A DNA stretch of 64,000 nt, taken from Paenibacillus sp. FSL R5-0345 (GTDB lineage Bacteria; Bacillota; Bacilli; Paenibacillales; Paenibacillaceae). The notes below the pieces were generated by a model that worked only from the letters and a program-made list of their open reading frames with translations, made no database searches and was not told the origin of the DNA. The position numbers and the translations under genes were made by a program. Numbering within the stretch: the stretch's first letter is position 1; every line of letters starts with the position of its first letter. This document shows positions 8,538-16,849 of this stretch, piece by piece. Location: NCBI RefSeq assembly GCF_000758585.1, contig NZ_CP009281.1, forward strand, positions 6,696,001 through 6,760,000, read 5' to 3'.

Positions 8538-9995
8538 ATGAACAAACGGGTTCAAGAGGCAAGCGGAATGAAGAGTGGGGCGATGTTAGCCGCCCTGCTC
8601 ATCGGTGCATTTATTGCGTTTCTTAACGAAAATTTACTTACCAATACATTTCCTGGATTAATGCGTGAGTTCAACGTTGCTGCTTCAACTATACAATGGT
8701 TATCGACTGGTTATATGCTGATGATCGGCATACTGGTGCCGGTGACCGCATTGCTACAGCAATGGTTCACGACTCGCTGGATGTTTATGTCTGCGATGGC
8801 GTTATTTTTAGCAGGTACCTGCTTGTGTGCAGTATCCCCTGGATTCGAAGTCTTGCTGATAGGCAGGGTTGTTCAAGCTTGCGGGACAGGATTATTGATT
8901 CCGTTGATGATGAATACGATTCTTGCCCTCTATCCTCCGGAACGCAGGGGGGCTGCCATGGGTCTCATGGGGCTTGTCATCATGGCCGCCCCTGTCATCG
9001 GACCGGCTTTGTCGGGGTTGGTTATCGACAGCTTAAACTGGCGATGGCTGTTCTACATGGTGATTCCTCTCGTATTGTTTTCGATTATTTATGCATTCAT
9101 TTACTTAAAGAATGTTACAGAAATAACCAAGCCAAAGGTCGATCTTTTATCCATTTTTTTGTCAACCGTCGGGTTTGGTTGTGTCACCTACGGTTTCAGC
9201 CAGGCGGGTGTCTGGGTTAGTCCTGGGAGTTACAGTTTGATTGCCACAGGCGTCCTCTTCTTGATCTTGCTTATTTGGCGGCAGCTCAAGATTAAAGATC
9301 CTTTGATTGATCTTTCCGTATTCCGGTATCCTGCCTTTTCTTTGGTAGCAGTATTAATAGTAGTGCTGATGATGGTTTTATTCGCCACCACAACATTGCT
9401 GCCGATCTATATGCAGGATGTGATGCAGTTGACAGCATTCGCGACAGGTTTACTTCTGATGCCAGGCTGCATTTTAAACGCAATGATGATGCCTGTGACG
9501 GGAAAATTATTCGATAAATTCGGGCCGAGATTCGTCATAATGCCCGGACTGCTCATGATCGCCCTATCGCTGTGGCTGTTTGCTGGTATCGACAGCGATA
9601 CAACCCGAGGCTCCGTTCTGTTCAATCATGTCCTCTTATTCTTAGGCATATCGTTTGTCGTCATGCCAGCTCAGACGGCAGGAATGAATCAACTTCCGCG
9701 TCACCTGGTCCCCCACGGCACAGCCATCTACAATACGCTCCAGCAGATTGCTGGGGGAATTGGCATCGCTTTGTTCGTCGGCATCATGTCGTCCAGAGCT
9801 AATCGTTCTCTTCACCATTCGCTCAATCCCGCTGCGTTTCAAGATAAGACACAAAGTATCGTTGCTGGTCTGCAAACGGTTTTTAGGATTGAATTTATTC
9901 TCGCAATACTTGTTTTGGTACTGGGTTGGTTTATAAATGATCGTCTTTATGCCGATTTTTCTCAAAAGAAAGAAACCAAAAACTTATTGCCTTAG
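8538..9995 (+). CDS. MFS drug exporter, DHA2 (EmrB/QacA-like) family
   Basis: This is a 485-aa inner-membrane proton antiporter with about 14 hydrophobic segments. Family signs are the N-terminal LNENLLTNTFPGLM, the motif C-like GLVIMAAPVIGPALSG (about residues 150-165), the loop after TM2 (QQWFTTRWMF) and NWRWLFYM after TM5. It probably exports small toxic compounds. The start at 8538 is chosen for AGGTGG just upstream; the longer frame from 8514 has no ribosome site. The IS element ends only 38 bp upstream, so it may have altered the native promoter. Confidence 0.85.
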   Translation: MNKRVQEASGMKSGAMLAALLIGAFIAFLNENLLTNTFPGLMREFNVAASTIQWLSTGYMLMIGILVPVTALLQQWFTTRWMFMSAMALFLAGTCLCAVSPGFEVLLIGRVVQACGTGLLIPLMMNTILALYPPERRGAAMGLMGLVIMAAPVIGPALSGLVIDSLNWRWLFYMVIPLVLFSIIYAFIYLKNVTEITKPKVDLLSIFLSTVGFGCVTYGFSQAGVWVSPGSYSLIATGVLFLILLIWRQLKIKDPLIDLSVFRYPAFSLVAVLIVVLMMVLFATTTLLPIYMQDVMQLTAFATGLLLMPGCILNAMMMPVTGKLFDKFGPRFVIMPGLLMIALSLWLFAGIDSDTTRGSVLFNHVLLFLGISFVVMPAQTAGMNQLPRHLVPHGTAIYNTLQQIAGGIGIALFVGIMSSRANRSLHHSLNPAAFQDKTQSIVAGLQTVFRIEFILAILVLVLGWFINDRLYADFSQKKETKNLLP

Positions 9996-10233
9996 GGTCT
10001 CGTAATACTTATTTTGCCGTCATTTATGGAGACCTTGCTACCGAACGTATTAAGCATTCTAAGACGAAGGAATACTTTTATGAGGTGATGAGCTTATATG
10101 CAATTGGATATTTTTCTCTCTGTGCAGTAGTAATTTCAGACCTTGTGTAAAAACTGAAAGACTAAGTAGAACCTATAATCTTCATGCTGTAAATACAGGA
10201 TCCTACAAGCTTTTCTTCAAAAAACTTGCCCCT
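9996..10233. other. Spacer with a membrane-protein-like gene fragment next to the repeat
   Basis: A plus-strand frame without a start codon runs from the exporter's end to a stop at 10148-10150. It contains TYFAVIYGDLATERIKHSK and a hydrophobic end. It looks like a truncated membrane-protein gene. Also here, GCCGTCATTTATG (10018-10030) repeats the sequence next to the rlmH stop codon (40332-40344). Confidence 0.35.
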
Positions 10234-10249
10234 ATTTATGATACGGTTC
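10234..10249 (-). repeat. Left attachment site (att) of the SCC-like element
   Basis: ATTTATGATACGGTTC is identical to 40338-40353 at the rlmH end and in the same orientation. On the minus strand it reads GGT GAA CCG TAT CAT AAA TAG, that is GEPYHK-stop, the last six codons of RlmH. The core TATCATAA is the same as in staphylococcal SCC att sites. Confidence 0.85.
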
Positions 10250-10270
10250 ACCTTACACGCTATAATGGCT

Positions 10271-10306
10271 AAAAAAGTGAAAGGAGCTTGCCGCAGCAGC
10301 TCCTTT
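10271..10306 (-). terminator. Terminator of the CFI-box protein gene
   Basis: Stem AAAGGAGCT/AGCTCCTTT with a 9-nt loop. On the minus strand it is followed by a T-rich stretch (CACTTTTTT). Confidence 0.7.
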
Positions 10307-10341
10307 CTTGGTCGTAGATAATCTCTTTATAAATAGACGTC

Positions 10342-12537
10342 CTAAAGGTATTGAAGCTTCAAATCTTCTACCATCCCGATATAGATTTCTTTGCAGCGCT
10401 GATACCAGCCATTTTCGATAGCCAGCAGACATTCTTTCAGATAAACATCCCATAATTCTTTGTAAATTGCATCCTTGTCAAACATTGCATTTATACGGTC
10501 TACAAGGATCGGTGCAACGCTATAGTATTCCTTGATCAAGCTCTCACCATCCGCCAGATTGGTAAGCCAGTTGTCTCGGAATGCGCGAAAAGTGTTCAGT
10601 TCATACCCATCATCTGCACGTCCTAGGGAATCGCATACAGCAGTCGTAATAAAACAGGAACTTGAGCTTGTAGACCCGCTGTTCAACTTTTCGAGCTCCT
10701 TTTTTCCATAAGGATGATCATAAGCAGCAGCCAGCTTTAACATCATTTCTGCTTTTTCTTTATTACGGGTAAGTCCATGCTCTCCGGTTCTATAATAGGA
10801 TCCAAGCCACGCTAAAGCAGTGGGATGCTGACGGTTTACTGCTTCCTCAAGCAAGGTAATTGCGCTACTTTTGCTTGTGGTGGCATTATTGTACCCATGA
10901 GTACCCCAAAATCCCTGCATAGCGATTGCGGAAGTATTTCCTTTAGCTGCCATTTCGATCACAACTCTTGCCGCCTCTTTTTCTTTGGAAGAGTTGCGAC
11001 GATCCCTTCCATACATGGCATAATCTATATCAGCTAATAGATATTTGGCATAGATATTCCCGTTATTGGCGCGCTTCTGAACATCACCGAGAAGGTTCGT
11101 CATTTCAGTAACGTCGTACTTCTCAATACAGTTATGACAAATGCTATCTTTGTAATACTTTTCCATAGCGTATTCCGCATAACTGTTTCCATTGCCGATT
11201 TGGGTCCAAACATACTCCAAATTGCGATTCCTGAGCGCCTCATCGATCGGATTACGGACACGGTCCACCTGTTCAAGACTCGTATTGATGGACGCTTGCT
11301 GCTGCATTTGCCGGGATAAGGAATTCTTCTTCTCCGTCAGAGAAGAGTTCAGTGCACTGACATCCAGTTCTGGGTTGTCCTGCCGCAGCCGATTTAGTTC
11401 CTTGATCTTTTTATCGATGTTTGCCATCGTGTCGTCCGGCATTTCTTTAATGCTGACCAAACGGGAACGATCAAGGCTGATTATCGCTTCCCGATATTCA
11501 GCTTGCAGTCCAAAATACTCAACTGCTTTTAATATCTCCTGCCTGGAATCCTTGACGATGGAATAAAGATTCGAATAATAGGAAACCGAATACGGACAGT
11601 TTCGGATACATTCGCATAGCACATCGATCACTTTATCATATAGCGACTTATCGCTTGCATATTGGGTAATTAGATTGTTGGCCCTAGCGTTCAACTTTTC
11701 GGTATCGAACTCAATCAGAGGTATTCGATTTTCATCCTCCAGTATACTCCACACACTATAAAATATGCCGAAACAGCATTCATGAATCCCTTCCACTAGT
11801 AAGCCCAACGTTCGGTGATCGGTAAAAATCTTTTTTTTCATACCGGCGATTTTCGCTCTGTCTCCTGCATTGCTCAGGGAATCACCAATCCCCCTAACCA
11901 TCCCTGTCCCCATATTTAATGCACCGGCGGTTAAGGCCCCTTTGATTGCCCCACCAAGACCGAACCCACCGCCTTGCCATCTGCTCCGCCCAGCTCTCGA
12001 TAGGTTTTTGTAGTTGCTTAAGTTCTCGGCGTATTCTTCAATTTTTTCGGCAGCTTCCATAAATGGAGATATGTATTTGGGTATGTCGATATCGTTGGCT
12101 GCCAACTCCGCCAATTTATCAAAATCAACATCATCGACACCATATTTCATCAATACTGAAACCCCGAATTTCAACGATGCAGTGACCGACTCTATGAAAG
12201 TAGGAAAGGCTTTGTCAAACAGATCGTCAAACGATTTTACACTCGAATGATAGTAGACATCAAAGTCAGTTTTGCTTTTGCTCGCATGACTAGAGAACAA
12301 TGTTCTCAATTTATTGTATTCTACCATGTCAGCTGAGAAGGAGAGCGTTCGACCCTGTATTCGAAACTCGACGGACGGAGTAGAACTTTTGTTTTCTACT
12401 AAAGACTCCATAGATGTTTTAGTAGAATTTTCTATCTGATTGGTGTTATTACCTGTAACGGGAGCTCCACAATTAAAGCAAAACTTTGCAATATGTATGA
12501 ATTCTGCCCCGCAATTGATACAAAAATTATTTTGCAC
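10342..12537 (-). CDS. Zinc-ribbon protein with Sel1-like repeats and a CFI-box C-terminus
   Basis: This 731-aa protein starts with a zinc ribbon (CINCGAEFIHIAKFCFNCGA, two CxxC pairs in the first 25 residues). A serine-rich linker and an alpha-helical region follow. A glycine-rich hydrophobic stretch (FGLGGAIKGALTAGALNMG, about 195-215) may touch a membrane. Next are Sel1/TPR-like repeats (for example PTALAWLGSYYRTGEHG, with NKEKAEMMLKLAA) and a C-terminal CFI-box (SCFITTAVCDSLGRADDGYE). The start is GTG at 12537, set by AGGAGG 7 nt upstream, not the longer frame to 12618. Function is unknown; Sel1-repeat proteins often scaffold complexes. It is the leftmost cargo gene of the cassette. Confidence 0.75.
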   Translation of the reverse strand: MQNNFCINCGAEFIHIAKFCFNCGAPVTGNNTNQIENSTKTSMESLVENKSSTPSVEFRIQGRTLSFSADMVEYNKLRTLFSSHASKSKTDFDVYYHSSVKSFDDLFDKAFPTFIESVTASLKFGVSVLMKYGVDDVDFDKLAELAANDIDIPKYISPFMEAAEKIEEYAENLSNYKNLSRAGRSRWQGGGFGLGGAIKGALTAGALNMGTGMVRGIGDSLSNAGDRAKIAGMKKKIFTDHRTLGLLVEGIHECCFGIFYSVWSILEDENRIPLIEFDTEKLNARANNLITQYASDKSLYDKVIDVLCECIRNCPYSVSYYSNLYSIVKDSRQEILKAVEYFGLQAEYREAIISLDRSRLVSIKEMPDDTMANIDKKIKELNRLRQDNPELDVSALNSSLTEKKNSLSRQMQQQASINTSLEQVDRVRNPIDEALRNRNLEYVWTQIGNGNSYAEYAMEKYYKDSICHNCIEKYDVTEMTNLLGDVQKRANNGNIYAKYLLADIDYAMYGRDRRNSSKEKEAARVVIEMAAKGNTSAIAMQGFWGTHGYNNATTSKSSAITLLEEAVNRQHPTALAWLGSYYRTGEHGLTRNKEKAEMMLKLAAAYDHPYGKKELEKLNSGSTSSSSCFITTAVCDSLGRADDGYELNTFRAFRDNWLTNLADGESLIKEYYSVAPILVDRINAMFDKDAIYKELWDVYLKECLLAIENGWYQRCKEIYIGMVEDLKLQYL

Positions 12538-12609
12538 AGTTAACCTCCTATAGAGATATGAAAATTGTCGATTATATTGAGATATTTCATGCAACAATCC
12601 AGCATAGCA

Positions 12610-12615
12610 ATTATA
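12610..12615 (-). promoter_or_regulatory. Candidate extended -10 promoter of the CFI-box gene
   Basis: The minus strand reads TATAAT preceded by GTG, about 72 bp before the GTG start. No clear -35 is seen. Confidence 0.4.
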
Positions 12616-12759
12616 CACCTAAAGTTTTTTTGGGGAAAGTTTACAATTGATTCGAACTAATCTTTTTATATCGGTATAGACATAAAACCTTACACAGACA
12701 CAACTGTCGCTCCTGCCGCTATTTTAGGTTAAAATCGGCTTTGCGCTTCTGTTCACCAC

Positions 12760-13791
12760 CTAACCACCTGCTCTCACATACTTCACATTGATACTGACCT
12801 TCTCATCAAGGTATTTCTTCCAACAGGTATTGTCCCTGGATGGATCGTTAGCCTGCTCTGTGAAGTACACGCCCAAGTCTCTATTTTCAAACGTGAAGTA
12901 ATCTCTTCCCCTCTGATTTCCGAATAACGCGACCAGCGCGTAGTTGTAGCTGGAACTAACGGCAATCCCTGTCTTCTGCATCGGTATTCTTTTCTGGATC
13001 TCTTCTATAGTATATGTGACCCCATCACCAGTTCCATCCGCATCCAGGGATTGGAGTAGTAGAGCAAAGAGTAGATCAGCATTGGATCGTAATGTGATCT
13101 TTCCTATGTCGAAGACCTCTGATGAGAATGAGTTCCAGTCATGCTTTTTGGTAATTGCTGGAGCAACTCTAGAACGGGACACAGCAATACCCTTCACCTT
13201 ATGCTTCCCAAACATCATGAGGAACTTATCCAGCTCACGCTTATTCCCCTTCACCTCTTTGACTGCTGGAAGCACGGATCGTACGAATGCAGAAAAATCC
13301 GTGATGTCCTCTTGGCTTACAGGTACTCTCTTCCAAACCCAATCAGGCCTTACTGTCGACATGAGATAGTTCATTGCTCGGAAATTATGCTGATCTATGA
13401 TTTCTACTTTCTTAGAGCATATTAGATGTGACAAGAATGCTATTGTAATGAAGGACTGATGGCCTGCCAGTCGCTCTTCCCAAAAAGCAAAGATATCATC
13501 AAGTTCAAGTTTGCCTTTCTCTGCAAACTCCGGCCAATGCTTTTGTAACTTGGCAATGATGACCTTATGTGCAGGCACAAAATTGGATTTCCCCCAATGA
13601 CCATACTTCCATTCGAACGCTTTACTAATTTCATCATGTTCAACACTTTTAGGATCGGAAAAGCTTTCTTTCCACTTCAGGTATGGCTCTTCTGGATATT
13701 TCAATACCTCATACTTGGTTGTGTATTCTCCAAAGTGTTCTGAGATGGTCCTGGCTATCGACTCGATTTCTTTCTTCGTCAATTCGGACAT
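12760..13791 (-). CDS. Hypothetical 343-aa protein
   Basis: A soluble protein with no family recognised from the sequence. It is rich in aromatic residues and lysine, with a distinctive WKYGHWGKSNFVPAHKVIIA stretch near residue 65 and DQHNFRAMNYL in the middle. It has no membrane segment, Cys cluster or P-loop. The start at 13791 follows GGAGG by 8 nt; a TTG-initiated longer frame would overlap that site. It is transcribed leftwards as its own unit, between the CFI-box gene and the GTPase unit. Confidence 0.6.
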   Translation of the reverse strand: MSELTKKEIESIARTISEHFGEYTTKYEVLKYPEEPYLKWKESFSDPKSVEHDEISKAFEWKYGHWGKSNFVPAHKVIIAKLQKHWPEFAEKGKLELDDIFAFWEERLAGHQSFITIAFLSHLICSKKVEIIDQHNFRAMNYLMSTVRPDWVWKRVPVSQEDITDFSAFVRSVLPAVKEVKGNKRELDKFLMMFGKHKVKGIAVSRSRVAPAITKKHDWNSFSSEVFDIGKITLRSNADLLFALLLQSLDADGTGDGVTYTIEEIQKRIPMQKTGIAVSSSYNYALVALFGNQRGRDYFTFENRDLGVYFTEQANDPSRDNTCWKKYLDEKVSINVKYVRAGG

Positions 13792-14063
13792 ATACCGTTC
13801 CTCCAATTTCTCTTAGATTCAGTTTCCCACAAGCCATTTGGAATGTCATCCATTGTGTGCTCTGAGTACGCACTACCACCCGCAGAATCCCATTTGCTGC
13901 CCGTTCCCTCTTTTGACCTGCATTTAGTGTCAGTGCTGTAAGAAGTGACCGCAACAGCCTAAAGGGAACTTTTGAACCAAGTGACGCATTTTTAGGCAGA
14001 CAGTTGATTACTGTCACCCGAACAGTCAAATTGCAATAGAGATGCTTCTGCTTTATCTGGACA
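13792..14063. other. Non-coding spacer
   Basis: No convincing gene. The left part may hold the promoter of the 343-aa protein gene. The right part begins a sequence (14031-14050, AAATTGCAATAGAGATGCTT) that is repeated near the recombinase end at 16853-16872. Confidence 0.5.
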
Positions 14064-14099
14064 GCAAAAGACCCTTCTGCATGGGTCACAGAAAGGGCC
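14064..14099 (-). terminator. Terminator of the GTPase operon, sharing sequence with the one at 16902-16936
   Basis: Minus strand GGCCCTTTCTG pairs with CAGAAGGGTC across a TGACCCATG loop and is followed by TTTTGC. The hairpin and flanks match those of the recombinase gene end almost base for base. Confidence 0.7.
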
Positions 14100-14108
14100 T
14101 TACTAACT

Positions 14109-14423
14109 CTATTGATTAATAATTGTTCTGATTTCATTTAGCTTTTGCTGGCTAGACTTGTACCTGCTATACAAATGGACTACAAGCTCATTAAGCTCTT
14201 CGATAATATTGATACGATCCTGCTTATCGTCAGCCTCAGTAAGCTTGTTCAATCTCGCTGTTATCATCCTCTTAACTCCAACCGAGCTTCGTTCTCCCGC
14301 CCCGTAGACTTCAAAATAAATGTCCCAATAGTCATACTCAGGAAAGTCTTCTGTCCATATTTTCGAAATATGTTTCCCTTCCTTAGCCAGACGTACCATT
14401 GTTTCCGAATCTTTTTTGTTCAT
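14109..14423 (-). CDS. Hypothetical 104-aa protein downstream of the GTPase-like gene
   Basis: A small charged protein that begins MNKKDSETMVRLAKEGKHIS and has a long, probably coiled C-terminal helix (HLYSRYKSSQQKLNEIRT). The motif DFPEYDYWDIYFEVYGAGER in the first half resembles short proteins that pair with larger partners, but no family is certain. The second ATG (14423) is preferred because GGGGAG is 7 nt upstream. It lies 30 bp after the GTPase-like gene and before their common terminator, so the two are probably an operon and may form a complex. Confidence 0.6.
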   Translation of the reverse strand: MNKKDSETMVRLAKEGKHISKIWTEDFPEYDYWDIYFEVYGAGERSSVGVKRMITARLNKLTEADDKQDRINIIEELNELVVHLYSRYKSSQQKLNEIRTIINQ

Positions 14424-14453
14424 ATACATACTCCCCGTCTAATCATAATTTGA

Positions 14454-16688
14454 TTATTCTTGTTTACTTTCCTCTTGTTTACTTTCCTCTTCTTTAATTT
14501 GTACCAGTGACTCTTCAACGATAGCTTTTAATTCATCTAGGAAATCCCCTGATACATTATCATAAGTTATTTTGGGTTGTGGTATAGTTCTTTCAAAAAT
14601 ACTCCGGATCTCACTTGCCCTATTAGCCGCTGATCCTGTGCCCTTATAATAAGAATGAGCGACAATCCACTGAGAGTGCAAATCCACTTTGAGACGTCTT
14701 TCAACAAGTTGATTTATCTTGTCGGACGTATTCTCAGATAACCGCTGAAGTACACTTTGCTTTTTGTCATCAGGAGCCGGAATAGACCATCCTTTTGGAA
14801 CACTTAGAAATTCGTTTAGTCGTTGCATTAAATACCCCGCTAAATCACTTGCAGGTTTTAGGTCACTGTACTCTGTAGTTTTAGACCAATTTGCAACACG
14901 ATTGGATAAAGCTTTTATTCGCGTCCAGTGCTGTTTAGGAAATTGTGAGTTTCTTAACCCTAATAAACCAAGCCACTTTTGCATGAATAAATCTTCCGTT
15001 TCAGTTATTGCGATAACCAACCGTCCAAAGTCATACTGTGGTATAGGAATAAGTCCGTTTGGAAGTAGCGAGGCCGCCTTATCAGCTTTCATTGCTACTG
15101 ACTCTATAAAACTTTCCATTTCGGTAATCAGCTCATCTGACGGGTTTTTCAACTCTTGAGTATTTGGAAAAAAGTAAGCGTTTCTTTCTAAGTGATCCCT
15201 CAGTTGGCGGATCATCTTAGGATTTAGATTGTAGGCCTCTTGCATTGCTTCTATAGCTCCTGTTTGAATACCTAAGACGTGGTCACGACGATCATCGTCA
15301 TCAATCATATTCGACCCTTGTACTTGATCAAAGCGAGTATATACAACCATTAGCTTATCCTGCTGACCGCGAGAAGAAGCTTCCCTTAAAATCACCTTAG
15401 GAATATCAAGCATCGGCTGAGTTGCATTGTCAACAAGAATTACAGCATCAATTTCTTTGAATTTGTTTGTAACATCCATAGGAATACTTGTTGTAATATT
15501 AGAGTCATGTCCTATACCTTCCCCATCAACTAACACTAGTCGAGGGGGAATATCTGCTTCCCACCAGCTTGGTTTAAATGGCCCTTGAAGGCGGACACCA
15601 TTCACAACTGGAGCGAGTAACTGACCGAACCTTCTTCCTTCATTTCCTGCAAACCATCTCATCATATTTACTACTTCAGTCTTATCTTCTGACTCATGAT
15701 ACCAGAATACGGGCCACCCACGAGTATCACGATGCATTTGCCCTGTTCGAATTAATTCAAATCGCGACTTAATAATCTTTAATATATAATGGACAAGTTC
15801 GTTAAATCGTTCTGTGTCTTCTCTTATCCACGTTTCGTAAAGCAGGTCAATAGCTTCATCGACATTATCTTCATCCGGTGTAAATTCATCACGAGCTTCA
15901 GCTGCAAGGACTTTAACCTCATTTATGATGTAATTAATATCTGTTTGAAGGGATAGTTGATCTGGATACGGAGTATCTAATTCTTGATCCAATTGTTTAG
16001 TAATGCTAGTTTGTTTACCTGAGGAACGATACTGACCAAGCAGATAGCTTAAACGAAAGCGCTGTTCAGGATGAGACAATAAGGCCTTTGCAATAGTCTT
16101 TTCATCCTCACCAATCACCGCTCTTCTAAAGGCTTCCCAAACACATTCCTCTATAAGTTTTATGGCCTGAGCTTGGGAAATAAATGTAACAACTCCACTC
16201 CAGTCACCTTCACGAAAAACGTATTCCGTATTACATGTTGTCGTACGACTTGATGAGATAGCGGGAAAGCTGATTTCATCTGGTTCTGTACCAATCATTT
16301 GTCGGATTACTGTTGTTTTACCTGCTCCAGTTGTGCCCAGGAACATTACCCGTGCATATCCATCATCTTTGGATGGAAGTTCAATCTTCTCATTACGAAG
16401 CTCCCAAGGGTCTCTTATTAAATCCTCCTCCATTTGATCATAAAATATGTCAACAGCCTTACCGTGGAAAATCATTTTCGCTTGTTGTTGCTCATTTAAA
16501 GACCAGTAATTCTCATCAGCAAGTATGCGTTTTAAATCATCCACAATTCTTTGGGCGTCTTCTTGATCAGTACCGAGACCTCGTCTGATTTTTCTACCCT
16601 GTTTGCCTTCACGATCTTTTAATACTGGATGCCTAAATTCAACGGCCCAGCTATTCACTCCACCCTTTGTTAAACGTGCTGAATACAT
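14454..16688 (-). CDS. Large P-loop GTPase/ATPase-like protein with an integrase-arm-like N-terminus
   Basis: This 744-aa protein starts with about 60 residues (SWAVEFRHPVLKDREGKQG with KIRRGLGTDQEDAQ) that resemble the AP2-like arm-binding domain of tyrosine integrases. A P-loop follows, GTTGAGKT (residues 118-125). SSSRTTT at about 145 could be a switch I threonine. LVLVDGEGIGHD is a Walker B/G3-like site, and VVYTRFDQ a G4-like [NT]KxD variant. The C-terminal third is helical and ends with a repeated KQEESKQE. It resembles dynamin/septin-type large GTPases in layout but matches no named family. Its own strong promoter carries an operator-like repeat. As cassette cargo a DNA-sensing or defence role is possible, but this is inference. 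Confidence 0.65.
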   Translation of the reverse strand: MYSARLTKGGVNSWAVEFRHPVLKDREGKQGRKIRRGLGTDQEDAQRIVDDLKRILADENYWSLNEQQQAKMIFHGKAVDIFYDQMEEDLIRDPWELRNEKIELPSKDDGYARVMFLGTTGAGKTTVIRQMIGTEPDEISFPAISSSRTTTCNTEYVFREGDWSGVVTFISQAQAIKLIEECVWEAFRRAVIGEDEKTIAKALLSHPEQRFRLSYLLGQYRSSGKQTSITKQLDQELDTPYPDQLSLQTDINYIINEVKVLAAEARDEFTPDEDNVDEAIDLLYETWIREDTERFNELVHYILKIIKSRFELIRTGQMHRDTRGWPVFWYHESEDKTEVVNMMRWFAGNEGRRFGQLLAPVVNGVRLQGPFKPSWWEADIPPRLVLVDGEGIGHDSNITTSIPMDVTNKFKEIDAVILVDNATQPMLDIPKVILREASSRGQQDKLMVVYTRFDQVQGSNMIDDDDRRDHVLGIQTGAIEAMQEAYNLNPKMIRQLRDHLERNAYFFPNTQELKNPSDELITEMESFIESVAMKADKAASLLPNGLIPIPQYDFGRLVIAITETEDLFMQKWLGLLGLRNSQFPKQHWTRIKALSNRVANWSKTTEYSDLKPASDLAGYLMQRLNEFLSVPKGWSIPAPDDKKQSVLQRLSENTSDKINQLVERRLKVDLHSQWIVAHSYYKGTGSAANRASEIRSIFERTIPQPKITYDNVSGDFLDELKAIVEESLVQIKEEESKQEESKQE

Positions 16689-16704
16689 TCGCTCACTCCC
16701 TATT

Positions 16705-16723
16705 CATTGTTCCTGACTGTTCC
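16705..16723 (-). promoter_or_regulatory. Downstream operator arm, GTTCC repeat
   Basis: CATTGTTCCTGACTGTTCC is the inverted partner of 16747-16765 (18 of 19 bases match). It lies in the 5' leader about 17 bp before the start codon. Each arm holds two GTTCC units, so four in all could bind a repressor. Confidence 0.6.
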
Positions 16724-16740
16724 GGTTGCTTATAAATCTT

Positions 16741-16769
16741 ATTGTAGGAACAATCAGGAACAATGTCAA
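16741..16769 (-). promoter_or_regulatory. Near-perfect sigma-A promoter of the GTPase-like gene with operator in the spacer
   Basis: On the minus strand, TTGACA (16764-16769), a 17-bp spacer and TACAAT (16741-16746). The spacer is itself the second GTTCC-repeat arm. Repressor binding would block polymerase. Confidence 0.75.
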
Positions 16770-16849
16770 GGGATATTTTTCCTCTGCACTTAATATCTAT
16801 TGAGAACGCAAATGATCCCTTAAGCCATACGTTACATTAGCTAAAAAAT

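Noticed and set aside
13709-14137. Minus-strand ORF overlapping the terminator and the 343-aa protein start
   Set aside because: Its first part is translation of the terminator repeat, the rest is a shadow of non-coding DNA.
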